Source: Rubripirellula sp. (lineage in GTDB: Bacteria > Planctomycetota > Planctomycetia > Pirellulales > Pirellulaceae). From it: a stretch of 45,865 nt of DNA. The DNA lies in assembly GCA_012270385.1 (NCBI GenBank), contig JAAXIK010000222.1, positions 1 through 45,865 on the forward strand. Direction: 5' to 3'. Below the pieces are notes generated by a model. That model was given only the letters and a program-made list of their open reading frames with translations. It was not told the origin of the DNA and did no database searches. Below, one piece after another: positions 25,235-33,991 of the stretch. The translations under genes were made by a program, and so were the position numbers. Numbering within the stretch: the first letter of the stretch is position 1; each line of letters begins with the position of its first letter.

Positions 25235-26929
25235 ATGAAAATTGCCGCAAGTTCCTATCGCCGCGTGTTGTACGCAGGAGCAATGCTGCTTGCTCTTGCC
25301 GTCCCATCCCAAAGACAGCTCCAAGCTCAATCATCCGATGGGGCATCTGAAGAGCCCGTTATCGTCGTGACGATGGGTAGCTTAAATAAGCTGATGCAGG
25401 ATGTTAATTACGTTTCCGGGCTCGCCGGACAGCCGCAAGCAGGCGGTCTCTTTGCCATGATGGCAGGAACATTCACTCAGGGGATTGATACCACCCAGCC
25501 TATTGCTATCACGGTGCCTCTTGTTGACGGGATGCCTCAGCCCATGGCCCTCATCCCAACCCCAGATGTGAAGACCGTATTGAATCGCCTTGAGGCGCAA
25601 ACCGGTCCGGTTGACGAACTCAATGACGGAACTCTGGTGATTGCAGTCGGTGTGAATACGATCTACATCAAGCAACAAGGTGATTGGGCAATTCTTGCAC
25701 CAGACCGAGACGTTCTAAATCTAGCTCCAAGTGACCCTGCAAGTATTTTCGGTGATGAAGCTGATCAATATGACATGTCAGTGAAGCTCAAAATGCAGCA
25801 AGTGCCTGCACCGATCAGAGGGATGATCACAGCACAGATGCGACAAGGTTTTGAGCAAGCCATGGCACAGCAGAATACTCCTGATGCCGAATCTGCTCGG
25901 GAAGTTGCTGAAGCTAGCCTCACTCAGATTGAACAATTGATCACCGACACCGACGAAATGGAATTCGGCTTCAACGTCGACCAATCGGGTAAGACCGTCG
26001 ACTTCAAAGCAAGATTTACAGCAGTGGAAGGAACGGACCTAGGCGAGGTTATGGCTTCACAACAAGCCATTCCATCGAATTTTTCATCGGTGATCCGCCC
26101 CGATGCTGCAGCGTTCTATCACTCATCTGCCGCCATTGGGCCAGAGTCCGTTACGCAAGCCAAAGCTAGCCTTCAAACCGCCAAGGATTCTGTCGCAGGT
26201 TTGCTCGAAGCTCAAGGAGAATTGCCACCGGATCTCCAAGATGAAGTAATCAAGTACCTCAATCAAATACTCGATGTGGGGATCGCTTCAGTTAGCGAGG
26301 GAAAATCAGATATTGGTGCTATGCTCATGGCGGGAGAGAACAATCTCCAGTTCGCTTTGGGCACTTTCGTAGCAGATGGAAATGAAGTGGCGAGAATCGC
26401 AAAAGAGATCGGTGGAAAAGTCGGATCCATCCCGGGAGCTCCAAGATTCTCCTTTGATCGTAGTGTTCACAATGATGTGACACTCCACTTAATCGAAATC
26501 GACATTCCCGCATATGAAGAAGAAGCTCAAGCTGTATTTGGTGAGACCTTCGAAATTCACATTGGAACTGGTGAGAAAGCCGTCTATCTCGCTTTTGGTA
26601 ACGAAAGCGAAAAACTTCTGATGGACTTTATTGACACTGCGGGAAGCGACTCAAGCTCCAACCGCCCCGTTGGCCAACTTCAATTTTCACTCTTACCACT
26701 ACTGCAATTCGCACAAAGCTTCAGCTCAGAGGACATCACCATGGCAATGATTGATTCCCTATCGCGATCCAGCGATTCTGGAAAAATCATGCTAATCCAA
26801 GAGAGCATTCCAAATGGAGTTGAAGTCCGCTTCAGTATTGGAGAGGGCCTTATGCAGGCAGCCGGTGCAGCTGCACGCCAAGGTCAACTCGAAGCACAGC
26901 AGGATGCTATCCAAAACGGTCAGTTCTGA
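25235..26929 (+). CDS. Exported protein of unknown function
   Basis: I do not recognise a characterised family. The 564-residue product starts with a clear signal peptide (MKIAASSYRRVLYAGAMLLALAVPS, likely cut near QLQAQ). The mature part alternates predicted strands and helices, is rich in Gln and Ala (AQMRQGFEQAMAQQ), and includes TDEMEFGFNVDQSGKTVDFK and SVIRPDAAAFYHSSAAIGP. This layout, with a GSLNKLMQDVNYVSGLAG segment soon after the signal, recalls large secreted proteins of unknown role that I associate with planctomycetes. It has a good ribosome site (GAGGA at 25221-25225) and is followed by a strong terminator, so it is a single-gene transcript that is probably well expressed. No catalytic motif was seen. 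Confidence 0.8.
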   Translation: MKIAASSYRRVLYAGAMLLALAVPSQRQLQAQSSDGASEEPVIVVTMGSLNKLMQDVNYVSGLAGQPQAGGLFAMMAGTFTQGIDTTQPIAITVPLVDGMPQPMALIPTPDVKTVLNRLEAQTGPVDELNDGTLVIAVGVNTIYIKQQGDWAILAPDRDVLNLAPSDPASIFGDEADQYDMSVKLKMQQVPAPIRGMITAQMRQGFEQAMAQQNTPDAESAREVAEASLTQIEQLITDTDEMEFGFNVDQSGKTVDFKARFTAVEGTDLGEVMASQQAIPSNFSSVIRPDAAAFYHSSAAIGPESVTQAKASLQTAKDSVAGLLEAQGELPPDLQDEVIKYLNQILDVGIASVSEGKSDIGAMLMAGENNLQFALGTFVADGNEVARIAKEIGGKVGSIPGAPRFSFDRSVHNDVTLHLIEIDIPAYEEEAQAVFGETFEIHIGTGEKAVYLAFGNESEKLLMDFIDTAGSDSSSNRPVGQLQFSLLPLLQFAQSFSSEDITMAMIDSLSRSSDSGKIMLIQESIPNGVEVRFSIGEGLMQAAGAAARQGQLEAQQDAIQNGQF

Positions 26930-26966
26930 TGCACTCCTGATTTCCTTCTTGATAAAAACTAGAAGA

Positions 26967-26998
26967 GCCACCGAGAACTCATGCTCGGTGGCTTTTTT
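26967..26998 (+). terminator. Strong Rho-independent terminator
   Basis: GCCACCGAG (26967-26975) pairs perfectly with CTCGGTGGC (26984-26992) around an 8-base loop, followed by six Ts. It ends the transcript of the exported-protein gene. Confidence 0.93.
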
Positions 26999-27061
26999 AT
27001 ATTACGCGGGTAAGCTTGACCTTGGCCAATACAACCAAAGCTGTTTCAGCTCTCTAACGCC

Positions 27062-27940
27062 ATGACACGATCGCCCAACACTCTTCTGATACTTGTGGTA
27101 GCCGCGCTTCTGATAGTCGGTGCCATCATTACGTCTAAATTCAAGCGCAACCCGAAATCACAGATCGAAGCCCTACCCGAGCAGATCAGCGCGCCGATTT
27201 CCTCGGAGCAAGAAGCACTTAGGATGGAGGATCTGATCAGATTAGCAGAGAGTAGCTTGGAGCATATGGCAACTCATCTTGCCGACTACACCGCCAGATT
27301 TGAAAAGATAGAGGTTGATCTCGAAAAGAACACATCCGAGCTGTCTGAAATGCGACTCAAGGTTCAAACCCGTTTTCGTAACAAGCAGACCGATAGCCCA
27401 CGCCGCATCTATATAAAATTCAATCTTCCGGATTCTGTTTCCGGACGTGAGGTGATCTGGAGAGAAGATAAGTACGAAGGCAAGATGGCCGTACACGAAA
27501 TTGGATTCCTGATTGGACTAAAAACGCTCTGGCTCGATCCTACGGGATTAATTGCGATGCAAGGTCAGCGTCATCCGGTCAGTGAACTTGGTATCGTAAA
27601 ACTGACGGAGCAACTGATCAGCCGTGGAAAAAAAGATCTTAAGAACCCGAGCATCAAGATCCATTCACGTCAAGATTATGAATTCGATGGCCAAGAAGCA
27701 CGAATGATCACAGTCATTCGTGATCAACCTCTATCGGAACCAGATGATTTTCAAAAAGCGGAGATCATCATGGATTTAGAGAGAAATCTCGTTTTATCTT
27801 TCAGGAGTTATGTCAAAGCAGAGACTGAAGATAACGGCTATCAACTCACCGAGTCCTATTCCTATTTCGACTTACAAACCAACGTCCAGCTAACGGAATC
27901 AGATTTTGATATTACAAACGAGGAGTACCAGTTTCCTTGA
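27062..27940 (+). CDS. DUF1571 family protein, membrane-anchored
   Basis: The 292-residue product has an N-terminal hydrophobic segment (LLILVVAALLIVGAIIT, about residues 8-24) and a periplasmic domain of the DUF1571 type. The typical pattern is a helix (LIRLAESSLEHMATHLADYTA) followed by strands such as TARFEKIEV, a QTRFRNKQ segment, RIYIKFNLP, the GREVIWREDKYEGKM turn and a late MDLERNLVLSFRSYV strand. This looks like the LolA/LppX-type half-barrel that binds hydrophobic ligands, but that is a fold guess. The first ATG at 27062 is used. It is followed on the same strand by the DinB-like gene after 151 bp. Confidence 0.75.
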   Translation: MTRSPNTLLILVVAALLIVGAIITSKFKRNPKSQIEALPEQISAPISSEQEALRMEDLIRLAESSLEHMATHLADYTARFEKIEVDLEKNTSELSEMRLKVQTRFRNKQTDSPRRIYIKFNLPDSVSGREVIWREDKYEGKMAVHEIGFLIGLKTLWLDPTGLIAMQGQRHPVSELGIVKLTEQLISRGKKDLKNPSIKIHSRQDYEFDGQEARMITVIRDQPLSEPDDFQKAEIIMDLERNLVLSFRSYVKAETEDNGYQLTESYSYFDLQTNVQLTESDFDITNEEYQFP

Positions 27941-28091
27941 ATATCTAAAATCGATCTCTTTATATCCGATGCTCTACCCTCTTTCTAAACTTGGTATGCT
28001 GATGCACCTGTTTGGATTGAAAAGGCAAAGATGCGTTCAGCGGAACAGCATCCCAAATTCTCAACATATCCTCGAGAAGGTTTTTACAGAT

Positions 28092-28613
28092 ATGAACTCG
28101 ATTGGACCGATGATTGCTGCATCTGCCAAGCTGGGACTGGGTTATGCAGAAAGATTATTAAAAGATGTAAGACCTGAACAATTCGGTGCATTTGCGAGAT
28201 GCTCGGGTGCCGCGGTTGAATCTAACCATCCAGCCTTCATCTATGGTCACCTCAGCTTATACGCACCACGAATCATCAGTGAGCTTGGGGGTAATTTAGG
28301 TACGCTGGAGCCCAGTGACACCTTCAATCAGCTTTTCTCGAAGGACGCCAAGTGCATCGACGATACGGATGGAACTATCTACCCATCGATGGATGAAATT
28401 CTGACAGCCTTCCGTCAAGGTCATGAAGCTGCGGTCAAGGAACTTGAGCAAGCAGAAGATTCCATTTTCCTGAAAGACAATCCAAATGATGGGATGCGGA
28501 AGTTATTTCCTACCCTTGGAGCGATGCACGCTTTCTATGTAGGCGGACACTTGATGCTACATATGGGGCAAATGAGTGCATGGCGCCGAGTGCAAGGCTT
28601 GGGAGCTGCGTAG
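28092..28613 (+). CDS. DinB-like four-helix protein
   Basis: The 173-residue product resembles DinB/YfiT-type four-helix-bundle proteins, which bind a metal through histidines and often act as thiol-dependent transferases. Histidines occur in SNHPAFIYGHLSLY and in AMHAFYVGGHLMLHMGQMS; the latter segment is typical of the last helix in the family. The open frame extends upstream to 27906, overlapping the DUF1571 gene, but the ATG at 28092 fits the fold start (MNSIGPMIAASAKLGLGYAE), with GAGAAGG upstream. A terminator-like stem follows at 28668-28700. Substrate is unknown. Confidence 0.68.
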   Translation: MNSIGPMIAASAKLGLGYAERLLKDVRPEQFGAFARCSGAAVESNHPAFIYGHLSLYAPRIISELGGNLGTLEPSDTFNQLFSKDAKCIDDTDGTIYPSMDEILTAFRQGHEAAVKELEQAEDSIFLKDNPNDGMRKLFPTLGAMHAFYVGGHLMLHMGQMSAWRRVQGLGAA

Positions 28614-28667
28614 CTTCATTCACAGGTATTAACAAACTCTATTGCCTGAGAACCTCACCGCGTCACA

Positions 28668-28704
28668 ACAGGGGTGACGAACCCTGTACTTTTTCTTTTT
28701 TTTT
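28668..28704 (+). terminator. Terminator after the DinB-like gene
   Basis: ACAGGG (28668-28673) pairs with CCCTGT (28682-28687) around an 8-base loop, then a run of mainly Ts with one C interruption. It lies 55 bp after the DinB-like stop and before the sulfatase start at 28740. Confidence 0.6.
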
Positions 28705-28739
28705 ACCCTACACCTAAGCTTTGGTTATCGACGATCGAC

Positions 28740-30407
28740 ATGGATTTCTTTTTAACTGCCAAGATAGAGCGGCTACTCATCATTTTTTCGATTTGCATCG
28801 TTTTTACACCGAGTAGTAAAGCGAACGAGAAACCGAATATCATCTTCATTATGTCAGATGATCATACAGCTCAAGCTGTTGGTGCTTATGCCACGCTCCT
28901 CAAGTCGATCGACCCTACTCCAAACATCGATCGGCTAGCACGCGAGGGGATCTGTTTCGATAATGCGTTCTGTACGAATGGGATCTGCACACCATCTCGC
29001 GCTTGCATTATCACTGGGCAATACAATCACAACAATGGTGTCTTCGACTTAGGGGGTCGGATCGAAACCAGCAATCAAACTTTACCAAAGCTAATGCGTG
29101 AGGCCGGCTACCAGACAGCGATGATTGGAAAATGGCATCTGAAAGCTGAGCCCAACTTTGATTACTATAAAGTTCTACCCGGACAAGGTAGCTACTTTGA
29201 CACCGTCTTTCGAATTCAAGGGTCTAAACCATGGCCCAAAAACACGGTTCAATACACGGGATCACATTCATCAGATGTCATTACGGACGCTACTCTGGAT
29301 TGGTTGAAAACAGAACGCAACGAAAACCAACCTTTCTTTCTTTGCCATCAATATAAAGCTCCGCACGATTTCTTCGAGAATCACCCTCGATATGATGATT
29401 ACTTGGAAGATGTGCAAATTCCGGAACCCGATTCGCTCTGGCACAAATCGGACACTTGGGGTTCCTTAGCAACACGTGGCTTCAAAGATGAACTCACCGC
29501 TCATATTGGCACCTCGATTGGTAGGCGCAATCCTCGAAGATCTTATGCGGTAGATCTTCCGAAGCATTTTCCTGACGAGTTTAAGTGGGATGCCAATAAC
29601 TCGAATCTATCTGACGCAGAAATCAAACACCTTTCTTACCAAGCATATCTCAAGAAATATCTCCGTTGCGTCAAAGGCGTTGACGATAATTTAAAGCGAC
29701 TTTTCGATTACCTGATCGCAGAGAATTTGTTTGATAACACATTAATCATTTACACCGGTGACCAAGGATTTTGGCTCGGTGAAAAAGATTATCAAGACAA
29801 ACGTTGGGCTTATGATCCTTCTCAAAGAATGCCACTCATTCTGCGATACCCTAAGAAAATCCCAGCAGGCAGACGTTCCGATGCCCTGGTGGAAAATGTG
29901 GACTTTCCAGCTCTGATACTCGATTACGCTGGGGTGAAGCCACCGGCATCCATGCAAGGCGAATCTTTCCGAAAAATGTGTGAAGGGGAAGATGAACCGG
30001 AAGATTGGAAGAAGGCTGTTTACTACCGATACTGGATGCATATGGCGCACCATGACAATCCCGGAGAAATGGCGATTCGAACGAAAACTCACAAACTGAT
30101 TTACTTCTATGGATGTGACTATCAGGGTAAAAACCAGACTCCACCGGCATGGGAACTCTACGATCTCTCTGCAGACCCAGAGGAGCTTAATAATCTTTAT
30201 GGAAGACCTGAACATGTAGAGCTACAAGAGGACTTGAAGAAAAAGCTCAAAGAATTGCGCCTCGAGATTGGAGATGATGGAACTCATCACCCGGCATGTG
30301 AAAAAGTGGTTCAAGAATTCTGGGATTACAGTGAGGCAGATCGAACAAAGGCAATTCAAATCTCCACTGATTTTCGGAAGCGTAGAGAAACCGAATTAAC
30401 GAAATAA
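28740..30407 (+). CDS. Exported sulfatase (formylglycine-dependent, S1 family)
   Basis: The product (555 residues from the ATG at 28740) is a type I sulfatase that removes sulfate esters, probably from sulfated polysaccharide fragments. A signal peptide (LLIIFSICIVFTPSSKA) precedes the first metal aspartates in MSDDH (Asp40, Asp41). The formylglycine signature CTPSRACIITG has its modified Cys at residue 83. GKWHL, the late TGDQGFWLGEKD segment and an ELYDLSADPEELNNL tail complete the family pattern. An upstream TTG-type frame from 28674 would add 22 residues lying inside the terminator T-tract and is rejected. Conversion of Cys83 needs a formylglycine-generating enzyme, which is not in the window. 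The exact substrate subfamily is not determined; heparan or GlcNAc-type sulfatases look closest by eye. Confidence 0.92.
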   Translation: MDFFLTAKIERLLIIFSICIVFTPSSKANEKPNIIFIMSDDHTAQAVGAYATLLKSIDPTPNIDRLAREGICFDNAFCTNGICTPSRACIITGQYNHNNGVFDLGGRIETSNQTLPKLMREAGYQTAMIGKWHLKAEPNFDYYKVLPGQGSYFDTVFRIQGSKPWPKNTVQYTGSHSSDVITDATLDWLKTERNENQPFFLCHQYKAPHDFFENHPRYDDYLEDVQIPEPDSLWHKSDTWGSLATRGFKDELTAHIGTSIGRRNPRRSYAVDLPKHFPDEFKWDANNSNLSDAEIKHLSYQAYLKKYLRCVKGVDDNLKRLFDYLIAENLFDNTLIIYTGDQGFWLGEKDYQDKRWAYDPSQRMPLILRYPKKIPAGRRSDALVENVDFPALILDYAGVKPPASMQGESFRKMCEGEDEPEDWKKAVYYRYWMHMAHHDNPGEMAIRTKTHKLIYFYGCDYQGKNQTPPAWELYDLSADPEELNNLYGRPEHVELQEDLKKKLKELRLEIGDDGTHHPACEKVVQEFWDYSEADRTKAIQISTDFRKRRETELTK

Positions 30408-30417
30408 TATCCCCTTA

Positions 30418-30451
30418 GTTCATTTACTTGGAATGTTCCAAGGAAATGAAC
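30418..30451. repeat. 34-bp near-perfect palindrome downstream of the sulfatase gene
   Basis: The arms 30418-30433 and 30436-30451 are complementary at 15 of 16 positions, with only TG between them. It begins 11 bp after the sulfatase stop. There is no T-tract, so it is either a non-canonical terminator, an RNA-stabilising hairpin or a protein-binding palindrome for the region upstream of the symporter. Confidence 0.75.
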
Positions 30452-30686
30452 GTCGACGAATTCTCTAAATTTCGCAATTCAGATTCTTCGACACGAATAT
30501 CGGGAAATTGACCTTTAGGATTATCGAACCCGAGACACCTTCACTCAATGTATGATGCAGCCGAGATGAAAAGTCCGTTAGCCCGACAACACATGTGTAA
30601 GCTGATTTCGGCATCAAAATCAAAAAAGACAGATCGGTAACGCTCTTCCAAAACCATTGTGATCCTGATTATGACAGGGTGGAAAT

Positions 30687-33050
30687 ATGCAAACCATTGA
30701 CTGGATCATCGTTGTGTCATACGCAATTTTCACCCTCATCCTCGGGTGGAGCTGCGGAAGAAAACAAGAAAGCGCGAAGGATTACTTTACCGGTTCAGGG
30801 AGCATGAATAGTTTCCTAATTGGTGTCTCCCTCTTTGCCACACTGCTAAGCACGATTTCCTACCTATCATTTCCGGGTGAGGCAATTGGAAAAGGGCCAG
30901 CCTTTGTATTTAAGCTCATCGGGTACCCAATCGTTTATCTAATTGTGGGGTACTGGCTATTGCCGGTGTACATGAAGACCCGTGTCACGAGCGCCTATGA
31001 ATTACTGGAGACAAAACTCGGCCGAGGAACACGATTGCTGGGTGGAATGATGTTCATCCTTTTGCGATTGGTTTGGATGTCAATACTTATCTATTTTGCA
31101 GCTACAGCACTCGCGATTATCTTCGGCGCTGATGAATCTTGGGAACCAGTGATTGTAGTGCTGGTAGGGGTCATCGCAGTAGGATACACCTCACTTGGTG
31201 GACTCAAGGCAGTGGTGATTACCGATGCCATTCAAACTGTGTTGTTGTACAGTGGAGCTGTTCTTGTTATCGCGATCGTATCTTGGAAGCTAAATGGATT
31301 CAGTTGGTTTCCAACGGAATGGCATCCCCAATGGGATCGACAACCTATTATGAGTTTTGATCCCTCCGTACGGATGTCTCTAGTTGGTGCCATGCTTTCG
31401 ATGATGATTTGGATGGTGGCAACCTATGGGGGCGATCAAGTTTCTGTTCAACGATTCATGGCAACCAAGGATCTAAGGGCGGCCAGACGATCGATTGCTA
31501 CGAATCTAATCGTTGGTGCAATCGTTTCACTAACGCTGCTACTTGCCGGGTTTGCTCTCCTAGGATATTACGATTTAAATCCAGAGGCACTCGGTGACTC
31601 ACTATCTTTGAAAGGTAACGCAGATAAGATTTTTCCACACTTCATCGCTACGGGTTTGCCACCGGTGATCACTGGATTGGTAGTAGCAGCGATCTGCGCG
31701 GCTGCCATGTCCAGCATCGACTCAGGAATCAACTCTATCACAGCCGTAGTTCTCTCTGATTTCACGAAAAATCATGACACTTCACAGGGTAATGAGAATT
31801 GGAAAGCAAAACAAAGGTTCCGTCGCGCTAGAAGTTTAGCAGTGGTAATCGGTATGGTGATCATTGCTTCGAGTACGCTAGTAAAATTTGTTCCAGGAAA
31901 TATTACAGCAATCACCAACAAGACGGTGAACTTACTTCCACCTCATCTCTTTGCACTATTTATCTTCGCTTTATTCGTAAAGGATGCAAAGCCAACTGGC
32001 GTTTGGCTAGGTTGCTCCGTTGGCACGATCGTGGCTGTTCTCATTGGATTTTCAGGTCCAATATTTGGATACCGTGCCGATACCGGAACCGATCCCGTTA
32101 GCTTTATCTGGATGGCTCCCGTGTCTTTAATGGTGAATCTAGTTGTCGGTTGGATTGCTTGTAGATGGCTGCCCGACCGACCTTGGTGTAAATGGATACC
32201 AGTGACCTTACTTGTATGCTTTGTGGCCGGTTTGTTCAGTTTCTGGAGGCCACATCAACACATACAACTGGGAGCCACGGTTCGTGCAAAATGCGAAGCG
32301 GTGTTACGTGAGGGAATGCGTAGTGATGAATTCTGGCCTTCTATCCATGCCGCGGAAGGGCTGACTGCTGGAGGACATGCAGCGGAGGTTCGAGAATATC
32401 TCAATGCCAAACTGAACGCGAGCAAATGGGATGACCAGCAAATATGCGGCCTTACCCGTGAATTGGTTCGTGCAGGGGACCGCTCAAGAGAAAAGAGACT
32501 GTTAGATATTCTTACTGGTGAAGAAACATCTGGGCACGTCCATGCGGCCGAGAGCCGGGTTAAAGTTGGCGCTTTAGCAAAGGATCAACAAGAGCTGTTA
32601 GAAGCTGTTGAGCATGGTGAGGATTACCGACTCCGGCTAATGGCCGCTGCTGCCCTTGGAAAAGCCGGTAATCCACAAGCGATGGTTTTTTTACGCGATT
32701 CTGTAGTATCCGATGAAGCAGATAGGGTTCGAACAGCTGCATGGATTCTGGGCCGTCTCGGGAATAAGTCCGACATCAATCTGCTAAAGACTCAATTAAC
32801 TTCCGTGAAATCGGACTTAGATCGAGCCTTTTTGAACCATGCCTTAGCTGCCTTGGGAGATAAGTCTGGATTGGAGGCGTTAGCAAAAAATCTTGATGCA
32901 GAAGATGCAGTCCAAAGGACCTATGCAGCTACATTTGCTGCTGATGCGAAGGCGGTAACACTAGCTCCAAAATTAATCGAACAACTCGACGACACGGACT
33001 TGGACGCTCGAGTCCGTGCTGCTCAATCTCTCCTGATCCTCGCGGAATAG
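30687..33050 (+). CDS. Sodium:solute symporter (SSS) fused to C-terminal HEAT-like repeats
   Basis: Residues 1-515 form a Na+/solute symporter with about thirteen membrane helices. Seen are the ESAKDYFTGSGSMNSFLIG start typical of the family, GYTSLGGLKAVVITDAIQ in the middle helices, YGGDQVSVQRFMATKD, and AAICAAAMSSIDSGINSI in the Na+-site region. Residues about 530-787 are a soluble domain of short helical pairs such as RLRLMAAAALGKAGNPQA, RVRTAAWILGRLGNKSD and DARVRAAQSLLILAE, which look like HEAT/PBS-type repeats. Most family members end after the last helix. The fusion could place a scaffold or regulator domain on the cytoplasmic side; that side is inferred. The sulfatase upstream and aldolase downstream suggest sugar or sugar-acid uptake. 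Confidence 0.88.
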   Translation: MQTIDWIIVVSYAIFTLILGWSCGRKQESAKDYFTGSGSMNSFLIGVSLFATLLSTISYLSFPGEAIGKGPAFVFKLIGYPIVYLIVGYWLLPVYMKTRVTSAYELLETKLGRGTRLLGGMMFILLRLVWMSILIYFAATALAIIFGADESWEPVIVVLVGVIAVGYTSLGGLKAVVITDAIQTVLLYSGAVLVIAIVSWKLNGFSWFPTEWHPQWDRQPIMSFDPSVRMSLVGAMLSMMIWMVATYGGDQVSVQRFMATKDLRAARRSIATNLIVGAIVSLTLLLAGFALLGYYDLNPEALGDSLSLKGNADKIFPHFIATGLPPVITGLVVAAICAAAMSSIDSGINSITAVVLSDFTKNHDTSQGNENWKAKQRFRRARSLAVVIGMVIIASSTLVKFVPGNITAITNKTVNLLPPHLFALFIFALFVKDAKPTGVWLGCSVGTIVAVLIGFSGPIFGYRADTGTDPVSFIWMAPVSLMVNLVVGWIACRWLPDRPWCKWIPVTLLVCFVAGLFSFWRPHQHIQLGATVRAKCEAVLREGMRSDEFWPSIHAAEGLTAGGHAAEVREYLNAKLNASKWDDQQICGLTRELVRAGDRSREKRLLDILTGEETSGHVHAAESRVKVGALAKDQQELLEAVEHGEDYRLRLMAAAALGKAGNPQAMVFLRDSVVSDEADRVRTAAWILGRLGNKSDINLLKTQLTSVKSDLDRAFLNHALAALGDKSGLEALAKNLDAEDAVQRTYAATFAADAKAVTLAPKLIEQLDDTDLDARVRAAQSLLILAE

Positions 33051-33174
33051 CGTCCGAGCAGAATTGCGACCGTGGTCCAGGCATTCAATCTACTCTAACT
33101 TTCACTAATTCATTTCATATCATGTTTGTCATCGCAACATGATGCGGAGAATAATGCAAACGGCAAAATAAAGA

Positions 33175-33933
33175 ATGAGAAAGAGCAAGACGTTACAAAA
33201 AATCCGTGACGGTAAAGTGATTAAATCATGTGTCTTGGGACACTTTATCCCTGCCTATGTAGCGCATGCGGCAAAGGCAGGGTATGACTGCATTTGGCTA
33301 GATCTTGAGCATCGATCCATCGCGTCCCGCGATGTTGAATATCTACTCTTAGCTTCGCATCACTTTGATATCGACATCATGTTGCGCCCCCCAACTCTTG
33401 AGAAAACAGGGCTCTATCGGTACCTTGAAGACGGTGCCACCGGGTTAATGATTCCTCACGTCTCAACCGCGGAAATGGCACAACGACTCGTGCAAGCGGT
33501 GAAGTTTCCCCCCATTGGTGACCGGGGAATTGACAATGCTGGTTTAGATGCCGATTTCAACTTTAATGATCCGGACACCTACGCAAAGTGGGCGAATAAT
33601 GAAACTTTTTTATGTGTTCAAATCGAAACGCCGCAAGCTGTAGAACGCATTGACGAAATCGTATCGATCCCTGGTATTGATATGATTTTCGTTGGCCCAG
33701 GAGATCTTGGCTTACGGCTTCGTCAATCCGGTAAAATGGCAGTTGATGATGCTTGGGAACGCGTAGCATCCTGCTGTCTTCAACATAACATTCCCTTCGG
33801 CGGTCCAACTTTAGATATACAAGAGATGAAGAAACGCCGCGATCAGGGCGCACAGTTTTTGGTTCACTGTAGTGAGTTTCAAGCGTTCACGTCTTCCTTA
33901 GCTTCTAATATCAGGCACTTCGCCGACCTGTGA
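33175..33933 (+). CDS. HpcH/HpaI-family aldolase
   Basis: The 252-residue enzyme belongs to the class II (metal-dependent) HpcH/HpaI aldolases, which cleave 2-keto-3-deoxy sugar acids or 4-hydroxy-2-oxo acids to pyruvate plus an aldehyde. Key features are WLDLEHRS with His46 as the catalytic base, Arg71 in MLRPP, FPPIGDRGI, metal ligand Glu151 in VQIETPQA, and metal ligand Asp177 in FVGPGDLGL. All expected residues are present. It starts at ATG 33175, 124 bp downstream of the symporter gene on the same strand. With the sulfatase and symporter it may form a small sugar-acid catabolic set. Rhamnonate-type or fuconate-type substrates are possible but not shown. Confidence 0.9.
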   Translation: MRKSKTLQKIRDGKVIKSCVLGHFIPAYVAHAAKAGYDCIWLDLEHRSIASRDVEYLLLASHHFDIDIMLRPPTLEKTGLYRYLEDGATGLMIPHVSTAEMAQRLVQAVKFPPIGDRGIDNAGLDADFNFNDPDTYAKWANNETFLCVQIETPQAVERIDEIVSIPGIDMIFVGPGDLGLRLRQSGKMAVDDAWERVASCCLQHNIPFGGPTLDIQEMKKRRDQGAQFLVHCSEFQAFTSSLASNIRHFADL

Positions 33934-33936
33934 GGC

Positions 33937-33991
33937 TTTCGTGTCACGAAAATCACTATCCCAACAGCAGGTATACCTACCCTTAGTGATT
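33937..33991. repeat. Paired inverted repeats between convergent aldolase and antiporter genes
   Basis: A 15-bp palindrome (TTTCGTG, one base, CACGAAA; 33937-33951) adjoins a second stem, AATCACTA (33951-33958) with TAGTGATT (33984-33991), which encloses the palindrome GGTATACC (33970-33977). The second stem overlaps the antiporter stop. It may act as a two-way terminator, although no T-tract is present. Confidence 0.45.

Noticed and set aside
27906-28091. N-terminal extension of the DinB-like frame overlapping the DUF1571 gene
   Set aside because: The extra 62 residues lack the fold's features and an ATG with an upstream GAGAAGG gives a natural start at 28092.
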